From NCBI GenBank assembly GCA_013397935.1, contig VZRN01011463.1:611157-675156 (forward strand): a DNA stretch of 64,000 nucleotides, given 5' to 3'. Positions 12,122 to 24,973 of the stretch are shown here, piece by piece. Origin of the DNA: Dasyornis broadbenti (Eukaryota; Chordata; Aves; Passeriformes; Dasyornithidae). A model generated the notes under the pieces. It saw nothing but the letters and a program-made list of their open reading frames with translations. It was not told where the DNA came from and made no database searches. Position 1 is the stretch's first letter; every line of letters begins with the position of its first letter. A program made the translations under genes and the position numbers.

Positions 12122-12329
12122 TTTTTTTTTTTTTATTACACTAAGCCTCAAGAAGTTTTCACTTTGTCGCTAACAAATGCGTATTTTAATCAAGCTCCAG
12201 ACAAAGCAGTCAGCAAATGCATTTATTATTAAAACAAACTTCTTTAAAAATTCAAATCTTGACTTATTAAAAAAAATAATAAAGACTTTTATGTAGTTTA
12301 GTATGCAAGAGTTAGATTGCTTGACCTCT

Positions 12330-12650
12330 CTTTTAATGACTTAATTAGCTCTACTAAAGCCCAGCTGGGCCTCTGCTGACAACATAGCTAGATATTTCAA
12401 TCAGGCAGTGTTATGGAGAATAAGTAATAAATGCTACCTTGTCGCCATACAGTCCCAAACCAGAGTGCATGCTGGTAATGCTAAATTTGATCAGTATGCC
12501 TCATATTTCAATTAGTCGTGGTCTGAATCACTAAAACTGTGTAATGTGTATGAATTCCTGATATCAGATACAGAGCTACAGGCTCCCACAGTTAGAATCC
12601 ATTGAGTTTGCTTTTATTAGCAGCCAATTAATGGCCAAAATCTGCATTGC
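12330..12650. promoter_or_regulatory. Candidate conserved non-coding block with homeodomain motifs
   Basis: The block contains TTAATTAG (12341), TCAATTAGTCG near 12510, TTTATTAG near 12613 and GCCAATTAATGGCC (12623-12636), a near-palindrome with TAAT cores on both strands. It is free of simple repeats and has balanced composition, unlike its neighbours. Such ATTA-dense, repeat-free blocks are typical of vertebrate developmental enhancers. Conservation itself cannot be seen from one sequence, so this is an inference. Confidence 0.25.
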
Positions 12651-12699
12651 TTTTAAAATTTATAACCTCTATTCCAGCTGCATCCATGGCTCCTAGTAT

Positions 12700-14800
12700 A
12701 CTGTATACAATCAGATCCATATCACTGTCGCAAGTCAAACAGCTGCAAACTGTATTCTGTCTGCAGAAATGAAAAATCCTTCTATACAGAAGCTTTTTTT
12801 TAACCTCTTAGAAGTTCTTTTCAAAGCCCAGCAGCACCAGTCACTTTGCGACAATGAGCGATTTAATACAGAAAGAAAGAAATCTACACCAAGGTAACCT
12901 CTTGGGATGTGCTGGGTTTTCAAACGAATGAAACCCTATCACTTTGGCACAGAACAAGGGCAAGCAAAGCCACTTCTCCTGACCAAGGCTAAGAAAATAT
13001 AAACATATAAAACCTGACCCTCATTGAAAATTAACCCATTGAAGTCTAGAGGCTCATTTAAAAATCCTGCCAATGCAGAGATTAATATTTTAAAGTAACT
13101 TTCACAAATTAGTAACACTGGAAATTGTAATATGGAGCCCAGTGATCCTTAAGAGATTACTGCAGAGAAAGAGGCTCATGCCTGCTTCCCCTCAAATGGT
13201 TTAATGAATACTCGAATATTTCTAGACATTATTTTTAGGAACAAGTTTCTATTTCTGTTACATGATATGGCAGGAAATTTTGATGCGATCTGATTCAGAC
13301 ATAAAGCATAGTAACTTTATGTTCTGATAATGTCATGTCATAAAGCCATATGATAAAAGCATATCTGACATCTGAAATTATGCTATTATTTTTTAAAAGT
13401 AATTTACCATATGTAAAAATGTGCAGGCCTAGAACATTTTTGGACATCTGATCTTCCAGTGTTATCTGAGACAAACACTGCATGTTTCTGTTCTTTCCCG
13501 TCTAAGCCATTGACCTGGAAAAGAGGGGAGAAGGAAAACAAAAAAAGCCCAAGAAAAATGCCATATAATTTAATGCTGAACGTGAACAACAGAAAAAAAG
13601 TATTCACCTGCTGAAGTGCCTTGGTTTTCTACGTGGGAGTGTGAAAAACTCTTCTTCAAGAGTAATACACAGCAATAAAAATGTTGCACTTGGATAATAC
13701 AAACTGCTGTCATGGCTATTTAGAAGACAATAAAACTCTCTTCTACAAAATTCAAACACTAATAACCAGCATTCTTTCTAACTGCTTAAATACTGCAGTA
13801 AGTCTCCTAATGCCACTGTGAAATCATAAGCTAGTACTTCAAAGGTGTTCTATCTGTTACAAATTTAATCTTCGCTGGTATGTCACAACTCATTTCATCC
13901 CAGAAGCTTTGAGATGCAGCATAGTGGCATTTTTTTTGTCCTAGGCAACCTGAACCAAATTGTTAAATACCTGTCTGATGCCCCCCAAATGATCGCAATA
14001 ATATTGCTTACAGAATTTACAACAATGGCTAGCTTGCAAAATTACACTTATTCTTCTCTATTTAGTTAAGAAAAGAATAAACTTGTTTGATTCTTACCAG
14101 TGCAGATGAAATAGGTTGGAAAAATTTTATGCTTCTTAAGAATTTCTTTTTTAATTCTTATGGATTTAAGTAATCACACACCAAGATGTTTATTCTGTAG
14201 TTCACTTGACTCCTGTGGAAGCTAGGAGAGATGAGCAGAATGTACGAGACAATCAAACGTATCATATAGGTGTAAAACTGTTGCAAAAACGGCAAGAGTC
14301 ACACCTGGGCATAATGAGGGATGGTTCTTGCTGTATTATATGCATAATTACACATAAGCACATATGTGACACACATTCTTAGACAGGTACCTTTTTGTTT
14401 TTCTCCTGAGAATGCATAAGTCATATTTTTGGCTTACTAATTTGAAATTATAGTAGAAAAACAAAATAATAAAAGCATGTAAATAAATTAGATTAGTATT
14501 TCATGTGATTGGTTTAATTATTTTACCCATCTGTTTATATTACAGTTTTCTGAAAATCTGAACAAAATAGGTAGTTGGAAGACTCAAAAGAAGCTTTTTT
14601 ATTTAAAATATGATGAAATAGTACACAGTCTTTTCCCAAAATATGCAGAACCTCTTCTCATTGTGTACAGACACATGAGGAAGGATGTCCCTAAGAGAGG
14701 GAGATTTTACTTAGAAATTATCTACTTCAAACCTTAAAGACAGGTGCTGCTTGCTGAAATGGAATGGAAAATTCTCAAAAAGAAAACCACCCTCAAAGAA
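12700..14800. other. Non-coding stretch, no gene seen
   Basis: AT-rich filler. A short inverted repeat TAAGAATT…AATTCTTA lies near 14137. No gene or mobile element is recognised. Confidence 0.5.
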
Positions 14801-14803
14801 ACC

Positions 14804-14812
14804 NNNNNNNNN
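14804..14812. other. Assembly gap (9 N)
   Basis: Nine undetermined bases interrupt the sequence immediately upstream of a long A/C homopolymer tract. The gap almost certainly reflects unresolved low-complexity reads; its true length is unknown. Confidence 0.99.
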
Positions 14813-14816
14813 TTTC

Positions 14817-14833
14817 AAAAAAAAAAAAACCCC

Positions 14834-14868
<35 letters not shown>

Positions 14869-14909
14869 AAAAAAAAAAAAAAAAAAAAAACCCAAAAAAA
14901 CCCAAAACC
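14817..14909. repeat. A/C homopolymer tract next to the gap
   Basis: More than 90 bases composed only of A runs broken by C or CCC blocks. Open frames of lysine, or phenylalanine on the other strand, through this tract are artefacts of composition. Base calls here are likely unreliable. Confidence 0.95.
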
Positions 14910-16754
14910 AGAACTACTCCTCACTTGTAAGCACAGGACTTTACCAAGTCTAGGTAGGATAAATATACGTGTTTGAGACTACTTAGCTGTAACCAACAGG
15001 GATCCCTTTGACTTTTGAATTTTTACACATATTTCAGATAAAATCAGGGAGGAAAAAAAATACAGCACTCAAGAACATCAAGTGGATTTGTGACTCTCTC
15101 TGGAGGACTCTAGGTCCTTACAAACATATGAATGGATTATGCTGATTTTATACATATTTAATCATCGTAATCCATATGTTTTTATGTATAATCTGCAATC
15201 CATATTACAAATGGAAGAATTTTATCCACGTTATAATACTTCCGTGCTATGCACAACAAAATATTTCATTTAGTAAATAAATTAGATCAATAAAATTAAG
15301 GAGAAAAAAATTTACTTAACAATTTTACAATTACTTTATTCTTTCCAAATTCCAAACAGAATAAACAACAACAACAAAAAAAAAACTGGACTGAAAATTG
15401 CTTTTGTGTTTATGTGTTGAGGAAAGCAAAACACCATTGCTGATTTGCTTACAATTTTTTTGTCTTTGAAGTACTATGTACATATTTAATAAAACTCCAC
15501 TCCTATTTCTAAACCTTTGAAATATGTTTCATTAAATAGATGATCACACTCAATTATATTCGTTTGGACCCTATTCATTAAGGCTGCTAGTTACTAAGAA
15601 TCAACAACTGCTGTTTTTCTGCTTGTCTGTATACAATAAGTGAAATTTAAAATAGCTCTAAATATGAGACAAAAAACACGCCAAAACAAAACAAAAAAAC
15701 ACCACCAAAACAAAAGACAGAAATAAAGGGACAATGCGTAAAAGTAAGTATAGGTAAAACATAGAAGTCTCAGCCACAAATGTGAAGGCAAAATACAGAT
15801 GTGCATAAAGATACTGCTGAAAACCTAAAAGCCAAATACACTCTGCTGCTTTAACATACAAAAGGACCTGAGTAAGAGTAAGGAATCCCCAGATGCTTTC
15901 TCATGGGCCATGCAAAAAAACTTTTATAAGCACAATATTGGAAAACCACTTTGACAACTAAAAATGGAGGAGGAGAAGGGAATGCCCACATAAAATAGCT
16001 ATGATTAAAGTATTATCTGATGGGCAGTAGGTAGTATGCACATTCATTAGGGATGTCCACGTGTGACTCATGCCCGGCTTGACTTTGTTCTGCCATTCAT
16101 GAATTATGCAGTCATTTCTAACACAGGGAAATGAGAGTGAATTATGCTGCCCACTATCACATATTATCTCTCTGGATACACACACTTTAACACTCAGGTT
16201 TAAACATGTTTATGTGCCTCCATGACCACCCTAAATACAAACTCACTCTGGGATTTTCATTCTTGTGTATGCTGTATGTGCATACACAAACGAGCTCACA
16301 TACATGCAAGTGAGCAAATCACACAGACAGATGCTTGCAAATATAAGACCACAAAAATATAAAAAAAATTAAGGATCTCCTTGAAAATCTGCAAATCTGG
16401 AAAAACAGTTCCGTTTATATGTTATTCATGAAGAGAAAACAACAACTCCTATAATGCAAAATTGCTCCTGATGGGCTGTGTGACGATTAAAACTTTATTT
16501 TTCTGCCACTAAAGATTAAAATCTTACAGATATCTTTTTCTCCCTCCTTTTACATCTTTAATGGCCCCTAGTCTTTCCTAGCACAGCCATGGAGTACTTT
16601 ATTATGCGTGTTGTTATATCTGCTCTTACAAGTCTGACTCTATTATCACTTTGCAAGTGACTTTTTAATTACTGTTACATCTAAGATGAGATGTGGAATT
16701 TAAAAACATGCACACATGGGGTTAGGCTGGTCTTTGATTAATAAAACCTTAAGG
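14910..16754. other. Non-coding stretch with small A-rich tracts
   Basis: Contains an (AAC)n/A-rich tract at 15363-15386 and another A/C tract at 15668-15720. Two bicoid-type words, GGATTA (15134-15139) and TAATCC (15168-15173), form an 8-bp inverted repeat around about 28 bases. A repeat-free block at 16560-16680 might be conserved, but nothing proves it. Confidence 0.5.
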
Positions 16755-16815
16755 TTCATAGACTACAAGGGTCAGATGGGACCACAGGGATTCTCTGAGG
16801 ACTGCAGGGCTGGAA
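16755..16815 (-). mobile_element. Old CR1-type LINE 3'-end fragment
   Basis: The plus strand reads TTCATAGACTACAAGGGTCA and then GATGGGACCA, which follows the reverse complement of an ancient amniote CR1 3' end (consensus style CATAGACTTTAAGGTCAGAAGGGACCA, recalled from general knowledge). The match fades after 60 bases. The element would be a 5'-truncated, minus-strand, long-inactive copy with no reverse transcriptase remnant. Confidence 0.5.
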
Positions 16816-18199
16816 TCTGCAGTTGCTGCTCAGACAGAGATCCCATGGAGTCAGGGTACAATCCTCCTCGGGCAGTTGGGCAAGGCCCACAAATTCTGGG
16901 AAGGAACTTAAAAATGGAAATTTCTCAATCTGCACATCTTCTGATAGGTCTTGTCCATTAAAATGCAATTTTAGTATGCATTATGGATAATTACTTTTTA
17001 TTTGCTATACAATAGGGATTCTTGGTGTTTAAATTATTCCCAGAATGTACAGAATTGTGCTTTTTGAAGTAATCCTTTGTAATAAAACAGAATGCATTTT
17101 GTCAGATAGCTGGGTTTTTATCTGCGCTGTAATAAAGGTGCTTAAAAATGTAGCCTCAGGCAACTGAAGCAGGATTTCAGTTCTTGAGGAAAACCAAAGT
17201 AAAATAAAAATTTTCCCACACTGCACAATCTAGTCATTAATTTTACTGGAGGCAGCCAGACATGCATGCCAATGTTTTCACTAAGTAAATGTGTGGTTTA
17301 ACCATTATGTTCTGTACAACTGAAGTTAACTCTTACTAAATATTTGTTTTTTAAAATTTTGGGTTTTTATATCAGACTAAAATAGACTATAATTTCATAC
17401 CTCCCAAACCTATTATGATGAAGCTACTATACAGTGATATTTTCCCTAATTTTGACAGACATGCAGTCAAATATATATAAATTCATGTTACACTTTTCAC
17501 CATTTATGCATGCTTAAGGAAATAGAAAATGCTTCTTACACCAGTTTGTTGGATTTTTTAAGAGGAAAGTACATTTGACATGCTAGAAGGTAAAACAGAA
17601 ACCCTGTTCAAAATCCTGTATTTTTCCTCTAAGGAGTAATTATCATAATATATGTGTGTATTTTGAATGACCAACTAAGGAATAATAAAGTACTTAGTAA
17701 CAAAAAGTGCAGCTTATGCAAACACTTGCTAAAATGTGTACATAAGCACACAGATCTAACAGTCTCCTAACTTCTATTACATATAGACATTCTGTTATGA
17801 AACAGAAATTTTTCAGCAGATGTCTTGCTTGGTATATGCTTGCTGACACCCAAAGCCCCCCAGCTGAAAAACCAGAAACAAGCAGAAATTCTAATGCTAT
17901 GGAAATAACCAAAACTAGGAAGCAATTTAACAACAAAGCATAAGAATTTGGTAACTCTCTGGTATGCTATATAAGAAAAATTTTCAACCAACTGAGGTCA
18001 AGAAAATATAAAATTAAAAATTGTAAGCATATAGCACAGATGCAATGGGTTTATCATTGATGCATACATATTTGATAGATGTACATTATCTCCATATAAA
18101 TATTTCCTAAGCATGAAACATTTCATATTGAGAATAATTCGAGATAAACACAACATCTCATTATTATCCAGCACTTTCACTTACATCATAAATGAGGTG
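16816..18199. other. Non-coding stretch, no gene seen
   Basis: AT-rich. The small minus-strand frames around 17.7-18.1 kb are hydrophobic through composition only. No repeat is recognised. Confidence 0.55.
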
Positions 18200-18219
18200 T
18201 GACCAGCAGAAGGCAGTGT
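18200..18219 (+). promoter_or_regulatory. CTCF-like motif
   Basis: TGACCAGCAGAAGGCAGTGT aligns with the CTCF core (TGGCCACCAGGGGGCGCTA). It keeps CC-A-C-AG and the GGC block and loses several central G residues. Orientation is forward on the plus strand, the same as the 6977 site. It is a weak match and binding is uncertain. Confidence 0.2.
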
Positions 18220-19379
18220 TACAATAAATATATATGCGACTGCTCATTTACAAGCTGGTTTGATATTGAGATTTAGAGTTTTCCTAACTTTTCACAATAC
18301 ATCTACTGTTTTCCCTAGGCACTTCATATCAAAACCATCTTCTCAATGTAAATAACTTTAGAGACATTTTTTAAATACTTTGGAAACCACTTCTTTTATA
18401 CCACATTGCTTTTACTTTACAAGTTAGCCTCCTTAACTTTTATTACATTGCACCTTTAGGTTTATAAGTTCATCAGAGAATTGTGTTCACACTTACCATT
18501 TCAACACAGCATTATGCTGAGCTGTCCCCTCACGAAACAGGACTCACACACTGTTGAAAAGATGGGCATTGCCTCCTCAGCAGTTTAGCTTACATAATTC
18601 AGTCCAAAAAAAAGCTTCTAACATCATTTCTTATTAACCTTTAGTGGTTTGCTCAACATCTGGTAGAACAGTATCTCGTATACTCTTAGTGGAACTACTG
18701 TAGGTATAATAGAACATACCTTTAATTAAATCTCCATCAAGAATTTAAGTAATAAAGTCATTTAACATGTGTTAGTATACAAAATCTGTTGGATACCTCT
18801 CCAAGTTTACAAAATCCGTGTTAAAGGAACCAGCATCGCAAAAAAAATGTTACAGCATATGTTTGGATTTTTGTATTTCAAAGTCCTGACTACTTTATCT
18901 GAATTACAGATTTAGAGCTTTGTTATGTGTGATAGTTATGATAATATGATCACTAAAGGCATGGAGACAGGGAGACTCAAATCCCTTTGAAAATCCCTTT
19001 CTCCATTTCCTACAGCTGCTGCTGAAGTTTAATATCTGATAGAATGATGAAAAAGAACAGGCCAAACTCCAGTTTTAATAAAAATTTTAACAGGTCTACA
19101 TATAGTTATGAAAAATGTTATTTGCAATGCCAATCTTTAATAAAATTTTCTTAAAGCAAAGAAAATTCCCTATGGGGAATCTGTTATGAATGTGTTTTTC
19201 ATATGTACTATTTAAGGCTGTTTAAAGGTTATGAAAGTGACTGGTAAAATAAGTTCTATCACAGCACAACAAAATCCTATGTGCAGTCTCATTTTTGCAT
19301 TTAATCAAGTAGATAAGCAAGTCCTTCAATTTTCCATGTTTGCTCTAAAATAAGTATTTTCAGTTTGCATTAAAACTTT

Positions 19380-19830
19380 TCTCTGAGAGAACACTAATAA
19401 TTCCTAGCTTGTACATTAGCTGCAAAGAGAGGTCAGCTTGGCTCAAATTTACCTCGCTGCTGAGAACGTATTGATTTTGAATCCTCCTTTCAGCCAGAAT
19501 CCTTGCAATTCACACACCCTCTAACACAATATCATCTGTCATAGTCAGTTTGGTGCATGCTTTAATAATATTTGAATAGTTACACTGAAATAAAGCTAAA
19601 GTTAAAATACTAGGGGAATACAAATTCCAAATTTTTTGTGCTGAATGATTCACTATGTGTCTTAAATTAGTGCACAGTGAAATGTGCTAATTCCATTATA
19701 TCCTTGTTTCTTGAAGTAATACTATTGAACAGAAATGCCTACTTTTAATTTATGCCTCTAATTAAATGGAAATTTTTCTGGATGACAGTTTATATTCACT
19801 GCAAATCAAGTTATTAGTCCATAAAACATC
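19380..19830. promoter_or_regulatory. Candidate conserved non-coding block
   Basis: A repeat-free block with several ATTA/TAAT words (CTAATTAAATGG near 19760, TTAAATTAGTGC near 19665) and a composition more even than the flanks. I offer it only as a place to look for conservation; no gene or repeat was seen. Confidence 0.18.
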
Positions 19831-22800
19831 TATAAAATATTCAAAATTACACATTCCCTCTACCAAACATATTGATTACTAGCAACAATTTATATTGTAA
19901 ATATTTTAAACACAAGTCCTACCATCATCACTAATGTGCGTATTTAAGGCAACTGAAAAAAATGCCTATATTTACTAAACCAAATTTCTGTTCCTAAATC
20001 TTTACTCTTCTTTCCTAAAATCTCATTTGCATCGCTATGATCATATTAGAGCATGATGTGCGTACAATATTGACTTCCTTAAACAGATGGTAATTTGTGC
20101 AAAACAGTTTCTTTTACAAACAAATGACAGTCATCATAGATCTACAGAAGACGGAATATGCATGTTGCATAAAGAGATTAATTTTTCTAACTCTAGGCTA
20201 ACTGAAGTAAGGAAGGAGGGGAAAATCACAAAAACACATTCATTAATTCAGTCTCCCCCAACCTTAAAATTCTAACTACAGGACTCCATTCACAGAAGTT
20301 GGTCTGTGCCCATCTGCCTGTGAGAACACATGTTTTTGTATAGATTGATGTGAAATGACTGGAGCCAACTTTGAACTTTCTGGAATATTTTAAAGCTTTA
20401 TCTAATCAATGAAAACAGCATTTCCAGGCCATGGAGATATAGTAAAAAATTCCACTACTATAAATATGACTAGCAAATTAAAAGAATAAATGGTAATTAA
20501 CATAATTAACTAATGTTATTTTAAATAATCTATACATTTTTTAATGTAGTATCAACCTCCTTATTTTAAGTTTTTGGTGAGGTTCATATTTCCTGTGACC
20601 TTAAGCAGGGGATTTGGAAAATTTTGGCGGAATCAAGGTAACAAGAATGTTTAAAAGAATAATTTATTGCTGTGACCACTTTGTCTTCTGATTTCTGTTT
20701 TGGGATTATAGTGGATTATCTCTGTCTAAAACCTATTTTTCATATCCCTGTGGAAAACAATTGACAAGTTCACAAGCAGGAAAGCAAAATGAAGAGATCT
20801 AATCAATATTTAAATTCAAATTTTTATGCTACTACATCTTTGCACATTAATTTTATACAACATTATGTGCCTCCTCAAACACAAAGCCTCCAGGTGAAAT
20901 TTAAACTAGTTTGAAACAAAAAAATATTATTTAAATGAAATAATCTAAGAAGATTTTCAGTACTTATGCAGGTTACATTTCTCAATGCTTTATTTCTGAT
21001 GTCACTTTTGAAAAATTCCACTTATGATTCTTAAGAAAGGCATTCTTCTCAAAGAGAGGAGCAGCAATACTATAAATTTTTTTAAAGTAGTTAGACTTTT
21101 CTTGCTAAAATTAAATTACTTTACCAGGAAATAAATCAGCCAAACTTTTACCAAATTTGATAAACACCAAAACAACAATTTTATTAATAAAAAAAATTCT
21201 GTTGGGAGACAATTTTTCAAATTAAAATAAAAATAATACTTTCTTTCAAATCTTGTTTACAAATCCTGTTTCATATTTTATCACCAGAAATTAACAACAA
21301 AAGTATTACAGCATAAGAATCAATTAAATACTCTAAAAAATTTTTTAAAACCTTTTTTTACTGGAAAATATAGGAAAACACCACTTTAAAAATAATTTTG
21401 CAAAGAAATTAAAATCATTATTGCTCTTTAGTGGGTTTGGTTTACCTTTTAATAGTAAAAAATATATTAGGTAGCTCAAGTGTTTTTTTTCTCAAAACTG
21501 TTTTAGCATTTTTCAATCTTTCTAGGCATGTTACTGCTTTGAAATCCACAAATAAAGAAAAAACCCCTGTGATCAGGCTTCTAAACAAGTATGAAATCTA
21601 CATCATATTAAGAAGTGTTTTCTCTTATAACAGGATTACATTAAGTGAATAACAAAGATAAATTAAATACTTTAAAAACATATATGTTTCAGGTAATAAT
21701 TAGACAGTGATTTTTATCCATAATTATCTCACCTTTTTAATAAAATAATTTAGAAATTGTTTTGAGTTTCTACAAAACCCACTTTTTGATCAGCTATTCA
21801 TTTTCATACGAGTGTATTAAAATCCTGGGGTTTGAATTGATTAGTTTCCGCATGATGAAAAAATAGTTATCATTTCTTCCTATTTCTTTGTAGAAGTTTA
21901 TTAGTATAATTTTTCTCTCCTGTTTCTGGAGATTAATATCCTTAAGAACTTGTGGAAAGCTTTGGTAACAATCTGATAATCCACAATTGTCCCTTTTATT
22001 ACTAGGAAACTGGATTTAGGAATATAAAAATTACTTCCAATTTCTTGTTCCCAAACTGCATGTATTAAAAAGTTTCCATAGCAACTACAAAGCATAATAG
22101 TAGTCCCCAAGTAACTATCCAATAATAGCTCTGAAAAACATCTCTGATATTTAAATGCTTAATATGTTAGCACAACTTTCTTAAACAGTAGACTGAATTA
22201 CTCACTTCTCAGACACTGATAAGTTAAATTCAGGTAGCTCTGTGAAGCAAAAGCCTAGTTTGCATCTGGACACAGACATCATATATCCATTTTGTGTACT
22301 CTAACAAACGGGACAAACTAACAAGAATGCTTTTTAAAACATGATGAAAATATTTAAGCTGTTTTTATGGAGTTTTCTTTCTTACATCTATTAGAGAGCA
22401 ATCTTGGTCATTATCTTGGCACAGATATAAACATGGCTTTCCTTGACTTCGGGCTATCTATGACAAAGAGCTACCTCACAGTTCTGTTTTAAGAAATTAT
22501 TTGTTTTTCCATTCCTAATAAGAAAAACCCCTTTCTTTTATTGCCTTCTATGTTATCTGCCCTACATACTAAAGAACACAGAGATATTGCCTTTTCTTGA
22601 TTTTTCTTATCTTTAAGAGCTCAGAAACATGAAATGCTAATTATTTCCTAATGAAAATATAACTACACAACACATTACCATTTATAAGTAACATTTTGGA
22701 GGATTTCACCCAAACGCAACAAAAGACAGGGAACAAAAAGAAACAGGAACTAATAATGTCATTGTGCTATTTTTGGTCCAGTGACATCATTTAATGTTTA

Positions 22801-22840
22801 CAGATTTTATAGACATTCATTTTTTCAAAATCTAAAATCA
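19831..22840. other. Very AT-rich stretch, no gene seen
   Basis: One of the most AT-rich parts of the window, with many short A and T runs around 20.5-21.7 kb. It could be an attachment-type or simply relaxed region. No open frame or repeat is supported. Confidence 0.55.
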
Positions 22841-22846
22841 AAATTT

Positions 22847-22871
22847 AAATTACTAGTTTTTCTAGTAATTT
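22847..22871. repeat. Perfect 10-bp foldback with T5 loop
   Basis: AAATTACTAG, five T residues, then CTAGTAATTT: the arms are exact reverse complements. It is AT-rich and so thermally modest. No flanking mobile element is visible. Confidence 0.8.
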
Positions 22872-24937
22872 CTGATTCATCATCACTGCAATTACCAGAT
22901 ACCTTTTCAGCAGAGACTTTTGGTAGCTTCTGTGTCACTCTGCAAAGTCACTAGCGTATTTTTCTCGTGGTATTTGAATCCAGAGCACTGCATTTGTGAT
23001 TCCACACTTGGAATAAAACCACGGCTTTTAACAGTAAAATGTGCAGGACAGACCTGCAAATACAGAAATCTATGTCCATCTTTGCTCTTGTAAGCAATCC
23101 CATATAATTTCTTATGTTTGCTTGGGTTTACTTGCATGAGTAAATCTACTCATTCTTTTAAACATTCACAGAATTGAGTGTATACAAGGAATACAAGGAA
23201 TTGCATAGTTTACTTCATAAAGCTCCATATACATGTGGCAATTTCACAGGTCATTGTAATATGTATAATTTCTACAATGGTCCATGGAGTTTACAGTCCC
23301 TTTGAAAACTAATGCCGGGATCTTGTGAGCACTTTCTGGTGTCTGTAATCACACTCATGTGAGTACTGCTAGACTGTTCTCAAGAGTAAAGTTACTGAAA
23401 CACGTAAGTGTTTGCAGGTTCAGGACCTAAAATTGTTAATACCATACAAGTCCTGTACAAATGCTGTGTTAAGGCGCCATCCTGAAAACACTTACTCCTG
23501 AGTATGCAGCAGCTGTGGTTATTTCTGGGGCTAACCCCTTTGAAATGAAGAGCAGTAAGCAGTAAAGTCACCACTAAATATTTAAATGACTGTACTCTGA
23601 AATGCGTTCCCTCATCCTTTCAGACAGGGAGACAAGGGGAAGGTTAGAGTTCGAAGAACTTAGTCTCTCATGTTTCCTCAGATGATGGAAAGTAGTCTGA
23701 AGCCACAGATTATCCTGAACAAATGTTCTAGCAGCATCCAAATCTAGCTCTATCAAACAAAGAGTTGGAAACGATTAAAAAAGCAGCATCTCCTAAAGCC
23801 TCATTTTTTGAGGAAATAATCCTCTGACAGACCTAAGTTTCAAACTACTCATAAACTGCCGATAATGACCAGTTTCTTAGGGATTATTAATTAAGAAAAA
23901 CATTTTTACAGAAGTGTCACATAAAACCCCAAGACTCAGGTTGGTAAGGCACGTTAAAGTTGCACTTGGGAAAGGGTAATGAAAATCCATTAGTTTTATG
24001 TTCATCCGTGCCTACCATGGTAACCTAAACCAGACTACAAGCAAAGCTACACTTGCAGCACAGTAGTGACTGCAGTGCCCTGAGCAGCCGTGCCTCTCCC
24101 GAGCACCAGCAGCCGCCTCTCTCAACTTTCCCTGGAGTTCTGCAGCCACGTCTCCTCTCTACCACAATTTGTCACCCCTGTCTGAGGATGCTCTCTCAGA
24201 ACCACGGCAGTGAGAATAACAGTGCCTAGTGGCACATGCTGTTGGACGTACAGGAATACTTCTGTTTTACACCCTTTACCAAAGCAGACATTTCTGTTTA
24301 TTTGCCCTGTTTGGTTCTCATTGTGAGCTTTATCTTGGCTCAGAGATCAAATGCGAGCCTGCAGAGCTAGTGAGTGCAGACCAGAATTAAAACAAGATGC
24401 CCGCACAGCATTCGCCTGTGACACAATTCACCTCACTAAATATTTTATCAAGATATGTATTAAGAGACTGAAAACATGAGTGATTTTTTTCTGTGTTGTT
24501 TTATAGCATCTAGTTTTGTGACTTCTTGTTTTATTATGTGAATGAGCTTAGAAAAAGCTTAAACATGTCCATAGCAGCTGCACCAGGGCTACAAGTATAT
24601 GCAATGCTGAAATTCTAAAATTATGTGCTGGCAAGTAGCAGGCTTCACATTGCACAGGACCAGACAGAGATGCTGCATCTTTACCCATGATACAAGTGAG
24701 AAATTCTGTGTAACAAGAAACAACATTACTATTTAGTCAAAGTGCTTAAACTCAGAATTATGCTTTCAGTTTTAAAAACTGTTTTTTTTTAAAAAAGTGA
24801 TCTATAGATTTTGTTAATATATTTTAATATTCACACACATAGATATATATATACAGACACATTCTGAATATTTTGGAGTTGAGAAAACAGTATTCTGTCT
24901 TGAAAGAAAGATACAGTAATAATGTTGTGAACGGTTC
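22872..24937. other. Non-coding stretch, partly CpG-retaining
   Basis: The block at 22.9-23.1 kb and the GC-richer block at 24.05-24.42 kb keep several CpGs (GCAGCCGTGCC, CCCGAGCACC). They could be conserved elements, but neither has a supported open frame or promoter. Confidence 0.45.
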
Positions 24938-24973
24938 ATTAGTAAGAAAATTAACATTAGTAAGAAAATTAAC
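24938..24973. repeat. Perfect 18-bp tandem duplication
   Basis: ATTAGTAAGAAAATTAAC occurs twice in direct head-to-tail order with no mismatch. The identity suggests a recent slippage or small duplication event. Confidence 0.95.

Noticed and set aside
14711..14976. Poly-phenylalanine and poly-lysine open frames around the gap
   Set aside because: Artefacts of homopolymer sequence and undetermined bases.
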